Shown in pieces: positions 55,284 through 64,000 of a stretch of DNA of 64,000 nt. Position numbers and translations under genes: made by a program. The notes beneath the pieces were generated by a model. That model saw nothing but the letters and a program-made list of their open reading frames with translations. It was not told the DNA's origin and searched no databases. Where the stretch lies: the NCBI RefSeq assembly GCF_003318275.1, contig NZ_QOCH01000013.1, positions 372,001 to 436,000 of the forward strand, read 5' to 3'. Source of the DNA: Marinobacter sp. F3R11. Lineage in GTDB: Bacteria > Pseudomonadota > Gammaproteobacteria > Pseudomonadales > Oleiphilaceae. Each line of letters begins with the position of its first letter. The first letter of the stretch is position 1.

Positions 55284-56768
55284 TTACGCTGTGGCCAGCT
55301 CAACATCCAGATCAATCCCCGCCTCACGCATCTGGGCCAGCTTGTATCGCAAAGTTCTTGGGCTGATTCCCAACTGCTCTGCTGCCCGGTTCCGCCGCCC
55401 GCGCTCTTTTTTGAGTGTCTGGATAATTATACGGAACTCTTGCTGACGCAGATCATCACCGAGCGATCCGGCTTCGGCCAGTACCGGAGTTGCGCAATCC
55501 TCCCCGGAAGCTCCGGTTTCAGAAGTGTGCGTTGCCGCTCTCTCTGCGGGCTGTGAACAGCCCTCATCCAAGGATCCGGAAAGGTCAGGCGTGGTGACGG
55601 ATACGGCAGAAACACCCTGGCCATCGAAACGCCCCGTGGTACCAATTTCAAGACACAGGTCGTCAGCGTGGATTACATTACCCTGGTGCAGAACCAGAGA
55701 TCGCTGGATAGCATTATCCAGCTCCCGCACATTGCCAGGCCAACTATGTTGCATTAATGCATTGCGGGCATCGGCAGCAAAGCTGATACCAGTGAGCTTC
55801 ATCTTGCGGCAGTGCTTCTTCAATAAAGACGTCGCCATCGGCAGTATGTCCAGAGGGCGTTCTCGCAACGGTTGCCAACGGATGGGGAATACACTCAAAC
55901 GGTAATATAAATCTTCGCGGAACCGCCCTTCCCGCACGAAATCTGCCAGATCCCGGTTGGTTGTCGCTATCACACGGACATCCAGAGAAATGGTTTTCCG
56001 TCCACCTACCCGTTCAACTTCCCTTTCCTGCAGAACCCGCAGCAATTTGGACTGCAGCCCCGGATCCATTTCTGAAACCTCGTCCAGCAAAATTGTCCCG
56101 CCATTGGCCTGTTCGAACTTGCCCGGCGCTGAAGCAACAGCACCGGTAAAGGCGCCTTTTTCATGGCCGAACAGAATAGCTTCAAGCATGTTCTCAGGGA
56201 TAGCCGCGCAGTTAATCGCAACAAAAGGCTGATCTGCCCGTGGCGACTGCTGATGAATATAGCGCGCCAGCACCTCTTTACCAGTGCCACTTTCCCCGGA
56301 AATCATCACCGTCGAATCACTGCCAGCCACCTTGGCGGCCAACTGGAATATACGCTTGCTGGCCGGATCCTCAGCCACCGGCTCATCACCGGCTTTTTGA
56401 CGGCTTCCACCAACGACCTTGGTAACCGCATCAACAAGAACCTTTGGTTCAAACGGTTTAACCAGATAATCTACAGCCCCGGATTGCATGGCAGAAACAG
56501 CGTGGCTGATCTGCCCGTATGCGGTTATCAGCATCATCGGCAAACCCGGGTACAACCGTTGCACCTCCCCCAGCAACTCATGGCCGGAAAGTCCGGGCAT
56601 GTTTACATCGCTGACCACCATGTCGACCGGGGCCTCAGCCAGGCGGGCCAACGCATCATGAGCGTTTGCAGCTTCGCGCACACGAAACTTCGCCAGTTCC
56701 AGAGTGGTTACCAGCGCCTCGCGCAGGTCACAGTCATCTTCAACGATAAGAATCCGGGCCTTGGCCAT
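55284..56768 (-). CDS. fleR: Sigma-54 response regulator FleR
   Basis: This 494-aa protein has a receiver domain with Asp54 (VVSDVNMPG), AAA+ domain with Walker A GESGTGKE and the sigma-54 contact loop GAFTGA, and a C-terminal Fis-type helix-turn-helix (RRNRAAEQLGISPRTLRYKL). A Ser/Glu-rich linker lies before the HTH. It activates class III flagellar genes with RpoN after phosphorylation by FleS, encoded 12 bp upstream. Confidence 0.95.
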   Translation of the reverse strand: MAKARILIVEDDCDLREALVTTLELAKFRVREAANAHDALARLAEAPVDMVVSDVNMPGLSGHELLGEVQRLYPGLPMMLITAYGQISHAVSAMQSGAVDYLVKPFEPKVLVDAVTKVVGGSRQKAGDEPVAEDPASKRIFQLAAKVAGSDSTVMISGESGTGKEVLARYIHQQSPRADQPFVAINCAAIPENMLEAILFGHEKGAFTGAVASAPGKFEQANGGTILLDEVSEMDPGLQSKLLRVLQEREVERVGGRKTISLDVRVIATTNRDLADFVREGRFREDLYYRLSVFPIRWQPLRERPLDILPMATSLLKKHCRKMKLTGISFAADARNALMQHSWPGNVRELDNAIQRSLVLHQGNVIHADDLCLEIGTTGRFDGQGVSAVSVTTPDLSGSLDEGCSQPAERAATHTSETGASGEDCATPVLAEAGSLGDDLRQQEFRIIIQTLKKERGRRNRAAEQLGISPRTLRYKLAQMREAGIDLDVELATA

Positions 56769-56780
56769 GTTTGCCTCCGA

Positions 56781-58019
56781 TCAGCCTTTGTTACGCAATA
56801 ACGGCAGACGCAAAGTAGCGACAGCACCACCCTGCTCCGGCGATTCAATGGAAAAGTGCCCTTGGTGAGCCTTCAAGACAGCCTGCACAACAGCCAGGCC
56901 AAGCCCGGTGCCATGGGATTTCGTAGTGTAGAAAGCCTCTGTCAGACGGGCTGATTCCGCTGCACCAAACCCCGGGCCGTTATCCTTAACCCGGATAACC
57001 AGCTCACCAGCTTCCGCTGCCGGTTGAACGGTAACGGCAGTAGCGCCGGCCTCCAGACTGTTATTCACAAGATTAGTACAGGCCCCAACCAGAGCGTCCC
57101 GATTGCACAACAGCCTGCAATTTTCAGGGAGATCGCTCGCCAGTACCACACTCGAACCGGGTGCAGGCTTGATCCCATCCAGAGCAGACTCCAGAGCTGA
57201 AACCAGTGTTGTCGCGGACAACTCTTCCGCCAGACGGGTTTCACCCCGTGCAAAAATCAGCATGTCCCGCACCTGCTGTTCCAGATGCGTAAGCCGTGAC
57301 ATCAACCGGGAGGCGCACCGCTGGCGCATTTCCTCATCGAGATCGTCCTGGGTCAGATGCCCGCCATAAAGAATAGCGGCGGATAAAGGTGTACGAATCT
57401 GATGCGCAAGTGAAGCCACCATCTTACCCATGGCCGAAAGCCGCTGAGCATGGGCAAGTTGTGATTGCAGGTGACGGGTTTCTGTCAGATCTGTAAGCAG
57501 AATCAACTGGCCAGGCTGGTTATCCATGGTGCGGATCTCAATACTCACCCGGCGCCCGTCCTTCAGGGACACCTCATGACCATCATCCCTGCGCGGAGAG
57601 AAACAACGGCGAATCACATCCACCCAGCGCTCACCCTCCAACGGCTCCCCCAACAACGCTTTGGCTGCCGGGTTGCTCTGAGACACCACACCCTGGCTGT
57701 CCAGAACCACAACCCCTGCAGGCAGAGCTTTCAGCAACGTGGAAAGTCGGTCAGCCAACTGCTCCTTTTCTTCAAGCTCTTGCTGACGCTGCAAAGACTC
57801 CTGGCTCAGCTCGCCGGATAACTGGTTAACCCGCGACTCAAGCGTGCGATAAGAATCGGTAATCTGCCGCGACATCTGGTTGAACATCTCCAGCGCAGAA
57901 TCCACCGCCTGATCATCCTGCTGCGGAAATAGCGCTCTTACCTTATCGTTCGCATCGGCAGCCGCATTAGCCTGCGCATCCTGCTCTAACGATGAAATGA
58001 CAAACTGTGCCTGACTCAT
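56781..58019 (-). CDS. fleS: Flagellar sensor histidine kinase FleS
   Basis: This 412-aa protein has an N-terminal helical region, a PAS domain (LKALPAGVVVLDSQGVV), H-box SLAHQIRTPLSAAILYGGHL and the HATPase (LVNNSLEAGATAV, GPGFG, GTGLGLAVV). There are no membrane segments, so it is a soluble kinase. It pairs with FleR and is preceded by a strong sigma-54 type promoter. Confidence 0.95.
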   Translation of the reverse strand: MSQAQFVISSLEQDAQANAAADANDKVRALFPQQDDQAVDSALEMFNQMSRQITDSYRTLESRVNQLSGELSQESLQRQQELEEKEQLADRLSTLLKALPAGVVVLDSQGVVSQSNPAAKALLGEPLEGERWVDVIRRCFSPRRDDGHEVSLKDGRRVSIEIRTMDNQPGQLILLTDLTETRHLQSQLAHAQRLSAMGKMVASLAHQIRTPLSAAILYGGHLTQDDLDEEMRQRCASRLMSRLTHLEQQVRDMLIFARGETRLAEELSATTLVSALESALDGIKPAPGSSVVLASDLPENCRLLCNRDALVGACTNLVNNSLEAGATAVTVQPAAEAGELVIRVKDNGPGFGAAESARLTEAFYTTKSHGTGLGLAVVQAVLKAHQGHFSIESPEQGGAVATLRLPLLRNKG

Positions 58020-58087
58020 AACCTGACTCCCGATCAGTCCATTACACCGGACTAAACCCTTCGGATGATTCGTTTTGCAAGTTACTA

Positions 58088-58103
58088 AGCGAGCTTCGTG
58101 CCA
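58088..58103 (-). promoter_or_regulatory. Sigma-54 promoter of fleSR
   Basis: The minus strand reads TGGCACGAAGCTCGCT. The -24 half is perfect, there is one mismatch in the -12 half, and the GG-N10-GC spacing is correct. It lies about 70-85 bp before the fleS start. Activation by FleQ is inferred. Confidence 0.85.
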
Positions 58104-58176
58104 ACTAGAGTTTTTACTTATAAATCAAAAAGTAGAGAAACTTAAAGAAAGGTGCGTGACGGTTTTACGTCGTCTG

Positions 58177-58213
58177 AAAACAAGAAAACGCCAAAGGCTA
58201 CGAACCTTTGACG
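58177..58213 (-). terminator. Intrinsic terminator of fleQ
   Basis: On the minus strand, CGTCAAAGG-TTCGTAG-CCTTTGGCG forms a 9-bp stem with one G-U pair, followed by TTTTCTTGTTTT. It lies about 125 bp after the fleQ stop and before the fleSR promoter. Confidence 0.8.
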
Positions 58214-58336
58214 TCTTGTTGTCACCGCTTAAAGTGGGAGAGAAATCTATCACCGCAAACGTAATAAAAGTGCATTAATGGGCTGAAAGATCTTTTTGAA
58301 AAAGACTGCACTGCCAGCGTGTACAGGCGGCCCAGG

Positions 58337-59788
58337 TCAGGATTCCTCAGACTCTTCATCCCGCAACCCATACTTGCGAACCTTCTCCACCAGAGTCGTC
58401 CGCCGTATACGAAGCTTCTCGGCCGCCCGGGCAACCACCCCTCCGGCCTCATCCAGAGCCTGCTGAATCAATTGCTTTTCCAGATTCGACAGATAATCCT
58501 TCAGATCAATACCGTTCACAGGCAGCAACGCCGGAGCATCCAGCCCCACCAAGCCAGGAATACCGGACGGCATTCCTGAATCCTCAATTGGTCGATTCTC
58601 ATCAAAGTCATCCACATACCGAAACTTCTTCGGCAACTCCTGCACACCGATGACTGCATAAGGGTGCATGATCGCCAGACGCTCAACGAGGTTCGCCAAC
58701 TCGCGAACATTACCTGGCCAGTCGTGCCGGCACAGACTCATGATCGCCGCCGAATTCATTCGCAAGGAGCCCCGCTTTTCCTTTTCCATTCGCGAGATCA
58801 GCTCATTGATCAGCAGCGGAATATCCTCTACGCGATCCCGCAGTGACGGTACTTCAATGGGAAACACATTCAGCCGGTAATAGAGATCTTCCCGGAATTC
58901 ACCCGATTCGATCATATCCTCAAGGTTCTTGTGGGTCGCTGCGATAACACGGACATCCGCAGATATCGTCCGGTTACTGCCGACCCGCTCAAAGGTGCGC
59001 TCCTGCAACACACGAAGTATTTTCACCTGCATATTGAGCGGCATATCGCCGATTTCATCCAGGAACAGAGTGCCTCCCTCTGCCATCTCGAAGCGTCCGA
59101 CCCGGGCGGTAATCGCTCCGGTGAACGCGCCTTTTTCATGGCCGAAAAGCTCACTCTCAAGTAGCTCCGCAGGTATGGCGCCACAGTTAACGGGCACAAA
59201 CGGCTTTTCCCGGCGAGAAGAATGATAATGGAGATTGCGGGCGACGACTTCTTTGCCCGTACCTGAAGGCCCGGTGATAAGAACACTCACATCTTTGTCG
59301 GCCACCTGCTCCATCAGCTGGCGTACTTGCTGAATCTTGCGGCTGGTACCCACAAGACTACGAAACAACTGGAGGCCACGTTGCTGTCCACGCTCCTTTG
59401 AGCGCCGGAACTGGTCAGCAAAAATCTGGGCGCGATAGAGCGAATCTACGAACTTGGTGTAATTCAGGGGCCATTCCATGCGGGCAATAACCCGGGCGCT
59501 ATGCTCCTCAGCCAGACCTTTGAGCTCGGGATCGCCCACCAACAGCACAGGAACACCATGAACCGCCCCGCACACGACTTCAATCATCTTTACGGCGCCC
59601 GAGTCCGCGCCATTTACAATGGCGACAGAAACATCCGCCAAACCTTCGTCATCTCCGGATTCAAGGAGTGCCAGGGCATCAGCACCTGTAATGACTTGCT
59701 CTTCGCCAATGAATTCGAGAATCGTCGACATGTCTCGGAGTCTCGATTCGTCCTCACTCAGCAACAGTACCTTGTTGTTTTTGGACAT
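58337..59788 (-). CDS. fleQ: Master flagellar regulator FleQ
   Basis: This 483-aa protein has a FleQ-type receiver-like N-domain that lacks a canonical phospho-acceptor context, an AAA+ domain with Walker A GPSGTGKE (about 173-180) and GAFTGA (220-225), and a C-terminal Fis-type HTH ([22 protein letters not shown]). It activates class II flagellar promoters with RpoN and is antagonised by FleN. It is expressed from a sigma-70 type promoter. Confidence 0.96.
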   Translation of the reverse strand: MSKNNKVLLLSEDESRLRDMSTILEFIGEEQVITGADALALLESGDDEGLADVSVAIVNGADSGAVKMIEVVCGAVHGVPVLLVGDPELKGLAEEHSARVIARMEWPLNYTKFVDSLYRAQIFADQFRRSKERGQQRGLQLFRSLVGTSRKIQQVRQLMEQVADKDVSVLITGPSGTGKEVVARNLHYHSSRREKPFVPVNCGAIPAELLESELFGHEKGAFTGAITARVGRFEMAEGGTLFLDEIGDMPLNMQVKILRVLQERTFERVGSNRTISADVRVIAATHKNLEDMIESGEFREDLYYRLNVFPIEVPSLRDRVEDIPLLINELISRMEKEKRGSLRMNSAAIMSLCRHDWPGNVRELANLVERLAIMHPYAVIGVQELPKKFRYVDDFDENRPIEDSGMPSGIPGLVGLDAPALLPVNGIDLKDYLSNLEKQLIQQALDEAGGVVARAAEKLRIRRTTLVEKVRKYGLRDEESEES

Positions 59789-59819
59789 TCACAAGAATCT
59801 CTTTGGGGATTTGAGCGGT

Positions 59820-59848
59820 ATTTAAGACGGTATTACGGAAAGAGTCAA
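59820..59848 (-). promoter_or_regulatory. Sigma-70 promoter of fleQ
   Basis: The minus strand has TTGACT (59843-59848), a 17-bp spacer and TTAAAT (59820-59825). It lies about 32-60 bp before the fleQ ATG. Confidence 0.65.
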
Positions 59849-59858
59849 TTTTATGACG

Positions 59859-60212
59859 CTATTTAAGCCGGGAGCCTGAGATATTCTGATACGCCTTGGC
59901 GGCATTACGATTACGGTTCACTCCTTTCAGGGCGTGCTCCGCTTCAGCCTTGGCCCGGGCAGCCCCTTCGCCGGCAGCGTCCAGAAACTGACGCAACTCT
60001 TCGAGCCGGACCCGAACCGGTTCAGGCTCAACCAGGCCGGCCTCCAGTGCGGCGATCATAGGTTCTGTGGCCGGCTTTACGCCTGCATTAAGGCTGATCA
60101 AGGATTCCCAGTTCTCATCGGCCAGGGCACGACCAAGGTCTGCCATAAGCCGGTCAAAGTTAACGAGACAAACCTCGCTTTCAGAATGGAAAGCATCGTG
60201 AGAGTCGGCCAT
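59859..60212 (-). CDS. fliT: FliT-like flagellar chaperone
   Basis: This 117-aa, mainly helical protein (NFDRLMADLGRALADENWESL, VRVRLEELRQFLDAA) ends in a basic tail with AAKAYQNISGSRLK. Size, helical character and position directly upstream of fleQ match FliT in Pseudomonas-type genomes, where it binds FliD. The ATG at 60212 is chosen. fliS and fliD are not adjacent here. The identification is mainly by context. Confidence 0.6.
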   Translation of the reverse strand: MADSHDAFHSESEVCLVNFDRLMADLGRALADENWESLISLNAGVKPATEPMIAALEAGLVEPEPVRVRLEELRQFLDAAGEGAARAKAEAEHALKGVNRNRNAAKAYQNISGSRLK

Positions 60213-60299
60213 GACGTTTTCTCCTTGCACAAAGAGGTAGAACGAACGACCCGGAGAAGATACCGGCGGGCGCCGGCACCTTACACTGCAGTACAGCAA

Positions 60300-61664
60300 T
60301 CAGCGTCGTGCAGCCCGTCTCGCAGAAGAAGCAGTAAACTCGTTGCTGCGGAATCCGGGGTCGAAATCGTAGGCCGGAAAATTATTATCCAGGCCGTCAA
60401 TGTAATAACGCTTCGCCTTGAGGTCGTATGTCATCTCCATGGTAGTCCAGAACACCGGCACTTGGTAATAGCTTATGTTGTGAGCCTCGGAAACCCGCCA
60501 AAGATTACCGTCTTCGTCGTATTCTTCCGATATCAGGACCTGCCAGCTGTCTTCATCAATGTAGAATACACGACGGTCATAGATATGCTTGATACCGGTG
60601 CGGCGTTTTGCCTCAACCACCCATACTCTGTGTAACTCATAGCGTGCCAGTTGCTGATTAATGTGACCTGCACGGATCACGTCATCTGGCCGGACCGACT
60701 TATCGTGCAACTTGTAGGCATTGTAAGGAACAAAAAGCTCACGCTTGCCCTTCAGCTCCCAGTCATACTGATTCGGAGCTCCGTTATACATATCTTTCTG
60801 GTCAACTGAGCGCAAAGACGAAGAATTCGGTAAGTCCGTCTCGTAAGCCAGGTTTGGTGACCGCCTCAGACGTCGGGAGCCCGAATCGTAACGCCATGCC
60901 AGACGTGGTGAACGAACCTGATCAAGTGTTTCGTGCACAAGCGTGATGGTGCCTGCCAGTGTAGAAGGCGAAATCGTATCGGTCTTCAGATAAAAGATTT
61001 TATTATCGATATCAGCAAGTTCAGTATTTTCCCGGCTGTATGCGAAGTAATAATCATATTGATTAACTACCGGGTTGTAGGAGCCATCCACCTGTGGCGT
61101 GGCTGAAGCGCTGCGAAACGACACCTCCTCTCCCCGGTAACGCAGAATGTGATTCCATATGGCTTCAAGCCCGTTTGTAGGAATCGGAAAGGGACTTGTC
61201 ATGATGGTGTTACGCACCCCGTTGCCGTTATCCAGCAATTCAGCGCTCAGTGCATTCTCATAGAACTTTTCGTACACATGCTCTGGAAACGCCGCTGTGC
61301 GGCGGGTCTGGTAAACCGGCATGAAATAATCAGGACCATACTGACTGAGCATCCGGAGCGACCCCTCCGAGAGCCTATCCTTATACTGATGCGCGTTGTC
61401 TGCGGTGATTACGAATAAGGATTCATCCTGTGGAAACGGATTCTCCTCAACCTCGCCTTCGCGCCAGTTGGCAGGCCCCTGCGTCAGGCCACCAGTCCAC
61501 TCGGGGATAGTACCGGATTCATTGCCTGCGCGCTCAGCACCCACCGGCGTCAGATCCTGCTTAAGGCGGTTGGCCTCAATCACCGACACTCCTGACAATA
61601 CGTGCCCGGAAAACCCAAACGAAAGCACGGCAATACATACAACAAACTGGCTTCGCATTTCCAA
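60300..61664 (-). CDS. DUF1329 exported protein
   Basis: This 454-aa protein has a signal peptide (residues 1-25) and the DUF1329 opening VGAERAGNESGTIPEWTGGL. The mature protein is rich in aromatic residues and predicted beta-strands (LolA/LolB-like fold in the family). It is likely periplasmic or outer-membrane associated. DUF1329 genes often sit near RND or lipid-related genes, but here it stands alone. The start could also be MRSQ two codons later. Confidence 0.88.
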   Translation of the reverse strand: MEMRSQFVVCIAVLSFGFSGHVLSGVSVIEANRLKQDLTPVGAERAGNESGTIPEWTGGLTQGPANWREGEVEENPFPQDESLFVITADNAHQYKDRLSEGSLRMLSQYGPDYFMPVYQTRRTAAFPEHVYEKFYENALSAELLDNGNGVRNTIMTSPFPIPTNGLEAIWNHILRYRGEEVSFRSASATPQVDGSYNPVVNQYDYYFAYSRENTELADIDNKIFYLKTDTISPSTLAGTITLVHETLDQVRSPRLAWRYDSGSRRLRRSPNLAYETDLPNSSSLRSVDQKDMYNGAPNQYDWELKGKRELFVPYNAYKLHDKSVRPDDVIRAGHINQQLARYELHRVWVVEAKRRTGIKHIYDRRVFYIDEDSWQVLISEEYDEDGNLWRVSEAHNISYYQVPVFWTTMEMTYDLKAKRYYIDGLDNNFPAYDFDPGFRSNEFTASSARRAARR

Positions 61665-61920
61665 CCCCTCCGGGCAATAAAAAAACCATAATCAGAAAGT
61701 GATTCTGGCCAGTTTCAAACACCTGTTTCAAGCAATTGTTTGTATCTTATTGTCACCTTGAATTAACAGAGCCAGATAGAAGAGGTAAAGAAATCTGCAT
61801 GCCGAAATGCTATAATCGTGGATTGTCCTATCGGATTGACTTCGTACAGAGACCCTCGGCGAAAGTTTCCACAGCCGGGAGCTTATCAGAGGCTCCCCTG
61901 ACTCACGGCAGACACTATCA
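61665..61920. promoter_or_regulatory. Divergent gap DUF1329 / DUF6586
   Basis: This 256-bp gap lies between divergent genes. A perfect TATAAT at 61811-61816 (+) could be the -10 of the rightward genes, though no good -35 precedes it. No gene is seen. Confidence 0.4.
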
Positions 61921-62427
61921 ATGGCATCTCAATGGTATTCACTGGTTTCACAAAAGCTTTTTCTTGCAAGAACGCTTCTTGAAACGCCTGAGCTGGCAGC
62001 CGACACGGGAACTCTGGCGAATACTTCCGAACAACGATTGCAGTATGAAGCGGCTACTCAGGGCTCTATCGAGCTTCTGCTCAGAGCAAGAAAGATCTTG
62101 CTCGTGATGATTGCGCGGTTCTACCAGAAACGCTCGGAAGAGCCTTCATCGCTGGCAGAACTCGCGTCCCTGATTGGAGAACAGGCTACTGAAGTCAGCC
62201 AGTTAAGAGCACTGGAGCAGGAAGCGGGAAGTTGGTGGAACTATCTGGACCAGATAGAAATCACTCAGAGCAGGCCACCCGCCGCACGGAAAACAGTCAA
62301 TGCTGAAAACATCATTGCCGTTTCTGCCGAAGCCGGGCCAGACCGCTCCACCCAATCTTTGATGAAGGCGCTGAATGCCATTAAAAGGTTTGCAGATAAC
62401 CTGGAAGAGCAACACGGCGAGTGGTAA
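61921..62427 (+). CDS. DUF6586 family protein (PA3010-like)
   Basis: This 168-aa helical protein (WYSLVSQKLFLARTLLETPE, IELLLRARKILLVMIARFYQ) ends in NAIKRFADNLEEQHGEW. It occupies the place of the conserved small gene beside lexA-sulA in Pseudomonas. The function is unknown. Confidence 0.7.
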   Translation: MASQWYSLVSQKLFLARTLLETPELAADTGTLANTSEQRLQYEAATQGSIELLLRARKILLVMIARFYQKRSEEPSSLAELASLIGEQATEVSQLRALEQEAGSWWNYLDQIEITQSRPPAARKTVNAENIIAVSAEAGPDRSTQSLMKALNAIKRFADNLEEQHGEW

Positions 62428-62476
62428 AAGCCCTGCATCGTCGCTTCCAGCTTTCAACACAAAAAAGGTTAATGAA

Positions 62477-62737
62477 ATGTCACCATCGTTTTTCGAGATA
62501 GTACAATTAAGCAACGGCGACTACGCCTTGCGACGCATTGACGACGACAGTGCGCCACTGGTCAGGATTTCGTTTTCAGATGAAGCCAGAGAAATGATGG
62601 CAGACCGGGATATGTCTGTGGCTAAAGCAATGATTGCTGCGGGGATAGAAGCCGCAGGAAATGTTACCCACGATATTGACTGGGAAGATGACGAGCCGGA
62701 CGTTTCAGACGCTCAGCCCGCTTATACTCTGCACTAA
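62477..62737 (+). CDS. Conserved small acidic protein (PA3009-like)
   Basis: This 86-aa protein (MSPSFFEIVQLSNGDYALRR; FSDEAREMMADRDMSVAKAM) has an acidic C-terminal tail. The ATG at 62477 is preceded by AAGG. It is probably co-transcribed with the DUF6586 gene 49 bp upstream and converges on sulA. No function is known. Confidence 0.72.
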   Translation: MSPSFFEIVQLSNGDYALRRIDDDSAPLVRISFSDEAREMMADRDMSVAKAMIAAGIEAAGNVTHDIDWEDDEPDVSDAQPAYTLH

Positions 62738-62746
62738 TGGCGACCA

Positions 62747-63256
62747 TCAGCGTTGTCTGAGAACAACGCCGTGGCTATTACCCTCCGCCGCAGCCTTCTG
62801 TAAAGAGTCGAAGGCTGTTTTCCCCAGCTTACGAGTCCACATAACCACCGCATGACACGTACCCGCACTCAGCGCTCTTTCTGCCAATTGGCGCGCGGGA
62901 TATTCTGCGGTAGAGCGCAAAACCAGAAGCTCTCCTGCAACAATACCATGCATTTTCTGCCACTTGCTCACCAGTGCCTGAGGCGGATCAATCCACGCCA
63001 GCCAGCGCTTTTCCTGGTTGAGCTGAGTCAGCATTGGCAACAGCAGCTGAAAGTTCTCTACCTGCCCTTCCGGCAAAATAATTTCTGTAACATTGCCAGC
63101 CGGAGTGGTGTCCTCAACATCCGGTTTATGCCGGGCTCGAATAACTGCACGTTGTTTCCGGACCCTGTACTCCGGCGCCGGATCAGGCAAACAAGGGGAG
63201 CCAGGTAATACACCCTGCTGCCACGCCATGTTCTGATTAAAACTTAGCTGTTCCAT
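62747..63256 (-). CDS. sulA: SOS cell division inhibitor SulA
   Basis: This 169-aa protein has the RecA-like SulA fold (VTEIILPEGQVENFQLLLPM, RWLAWIDPPQAL, CHAVVMWTRKL). SulA blocks FtsZ polymerisation during the SOS response. It follows lexA by 43 bp and is probably co-transcribed, as in Pseudomonas. Confidence 0.85.
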   Translation of the reverse strand: MEQLSFNQNMAWQQGVLPGSPCLPDPAPEYRVRKQRAVIRARHKPDVEDTTPAGNVTEIILPEGQVENFQLLLPMLTQLNQEKRWLAWIDPPQALVSKWQKMHGIVAGELLVLRSTAEYPARQLAERALSAGTCHAVVMWTRKLGKTAFDSLQKAAAEGNSHGVVLRQR

Positions 63257-63299
63257 AATTCACCCGTTTTTCAATGCGTCTGTGGTTATACCGGTCTGA

Positions 63300-63908
63300 T
63301 CAATGCAGATCAGAGCGCCGGATTACACCTACACCCAACCCTTCAATGAACAGTTCCTGCTCCCGGAGATCGACTTCTATCGGAGCAAATTCTTCATTTT
63401 CTGCGATCAGGTAGACCTTGGAACCTTCTTTGCGGAAGCGTTTGACAGTCACTTCATCGCCCACTCTGGCCACAACAACCTGACCGTTATGAACATCCTG
63501 AGTGCTATGTACTGCCAGAAGGTCACCATCAAGAATACCTATGTCCTTCATGCTCATACCCCTGACCCGGAGCAGATAATCTGCTGAAGGCGAGAAGAAC
63601 TCGGGCTTGAGCGTGCAATGATCCTCAACATGCTCCTGGGCCAGAATCGGACTACCCGCAGCAACCTGACCAATCACCGGTAACCCCGGATCTTCAGCAA
63701 CATCAGGCAGACGAATGCCCCGGCTGGCTCCGGGCACCATTTCAATCGCACCTTTGCGTGCCAGTGCCCGAAGATGCTCTTCCGCAGCGTTCGCAGAGCG
63801 GAATCCAAGCTCCGCTGCTATTTCCGCCCGAGTTGGCGGATAGCCGGTCTCATCCACGGATCGACGGATAATTTCCAGTACCTGAGTCTGTCTTGCTGTC
63901 AGCTTCAT
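63300..63908 (-). CDS. lexA: SOS repressor LexA
   Basis: This 202-aa protein has an N-terminal winged HTH ([21 protein letters not shown]), autocleavage site Ala84-Gly85 (QVAAGSP), and catalytic Ser119 (GMSM) and Lys156 (TVKRF) at the E. coli positions. The ATG at 63908 is the family start. RecA filaments trigger its self-cleavage. Confidence 0.97.
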   Translation of the reverse strand: MKLTARQTQVLEIIRRSVDETGYPPTRAEIAAELGFRSANAAEEHLRALARKGAIEMVPGASRGIRLPDVAEDPGLPVIGQVAAGSPILAQEHVEDHCTLKPEFFSPSADYLLRVRGMSMKDIGILDGDLLAVHSTQDVHNGQVVVARVGDEVTVKRFRKEGSKVYLIAENEEFAPIEVDLREQELFIEGLGVGVIRRSDLH

Positions 63909-63962
63909 TATTGCGCTGCTCCGCTTTCTGCATGCAGGGCTAATACATGCGGGGCCTGATAT

Positions 63963-63978
63963 TTGGCGGCTTATACAG
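63963..63978 (-). promoter_or_regulatory. Degenerate SOS-box candidate upstream of lexA
   Basis: The minus strand reads CTGTATAAGCCGCCAA. The left half fits the CTGTATAT consensus well but the right half is poor (CAA instead of CAG). It lies about 55-70 bp before lexA. Confidence 0.35.
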
Positions 63979-64000
63979 TTCGCCATCCATCCTGTTTTTT

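Larger units (their letters stand above)
58020..58336. other. fleQ-fleS intergenic region (317 bp)
   Basis: No gene is supported. It holds the fleQ terminator (58177-58213), an AT-rich segment that could bind FleQ, and the fleSR sigma-54 promoter (58088-58103). Confidence 0.8.

Noticed and set aside
58075..58278. Small basic open frame (+, 67 codons) in the fleQ-fleS gap
   Set aside because: It covers the fleQ terminator and the fleSR promoter, has no ribosome site, and its Lys/Arg-rich translation comes from the A-rich strand opposite the terminator T-tract.

Overview
The window reads as one chromosomal segment of a polarly flagellated gammaproteobacterium. Gene content and order match the Pseudomonas/Marinobacter type: fleQ-fleSR-fliE..J, fliLMNOPQR-flhB, flhA-flhF-fleN-fliA-cheYZAB-motCD-parC-parP-cheW, a complete ccm cluster, and lexA-sulA. 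My best guess is Marinobacter or a close relative. This is inferred from order and protein character; no marker gene was compared. Nearly all genes are intact, codon use looks uniform, and I see no tRNA, rRNA, IS element, prophage or CRISPR array.

Layout. Positions 1-3259 (-) hold the N-terminal two thirds of the large NAD-dependent glutamate dehydrogenase, cut by the left edge. Positions 3401-10390 (+) are a tightly overlapped MoxR-DUF58-DUF4381-VWA-VWA/TPR-BatD operon. Positions 10394-17613 (-) are ccmABCDEFGHI for c-type cytochrome maturation. Positions 17739-19441 (+) carry a second fliK-like gene and a stand-alone FlhB C-domain protein. Positions 19427-22809 (-) hold two overlapping genes: a MoxR-like AAA ATPase and a three-part protein joining a PCMT-like methyltransferase fold to a PilB/GspE ATPase. 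This pair is the least explained part of the window.

From 22835 to 36996 (-) lies the chemotaxis, stator and flagellar-placement block: DUF2802, cheW, parP, parC, motD, motC, cheB, cheA, cheZ, cheY, fliA, fleN, flhF and flhA. It is separated from the structural block by a two-gene uracil salvage operon (upp-uraA, +) and a 394-bp non-coding stretch with strong palindromes. From 39523 to 59788 (-) come flhB-fliRQPONML, fliK, an HptB/HsbR/HsbA-type partner-switch module, fliJIHGFE, fleR, fleS and fleQ. The right end has a FliT-like gene, a DUF1329 exported protein, two small conserved genes and lexA-sulA.

Regulation can be read from the DNA. Sigma-54 type -24/-12 elements with exact GG-N10-GC spacing lie in front of fleSR, fliE, fliK, fliL and flhA. 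A sigma-70 type promoter precedes fleQ. Intrinsic terminators follow fleQ and fleR. This fits the known FleQ/RpoN -> FleSR -> FliA cascade. FlhF, FleN, ParC and ParP would place the flagellum and chemoreceptor array at the pole, and the HptB-HsbR-HsbA genes would link anti-sigma partner switching to flagellar output.
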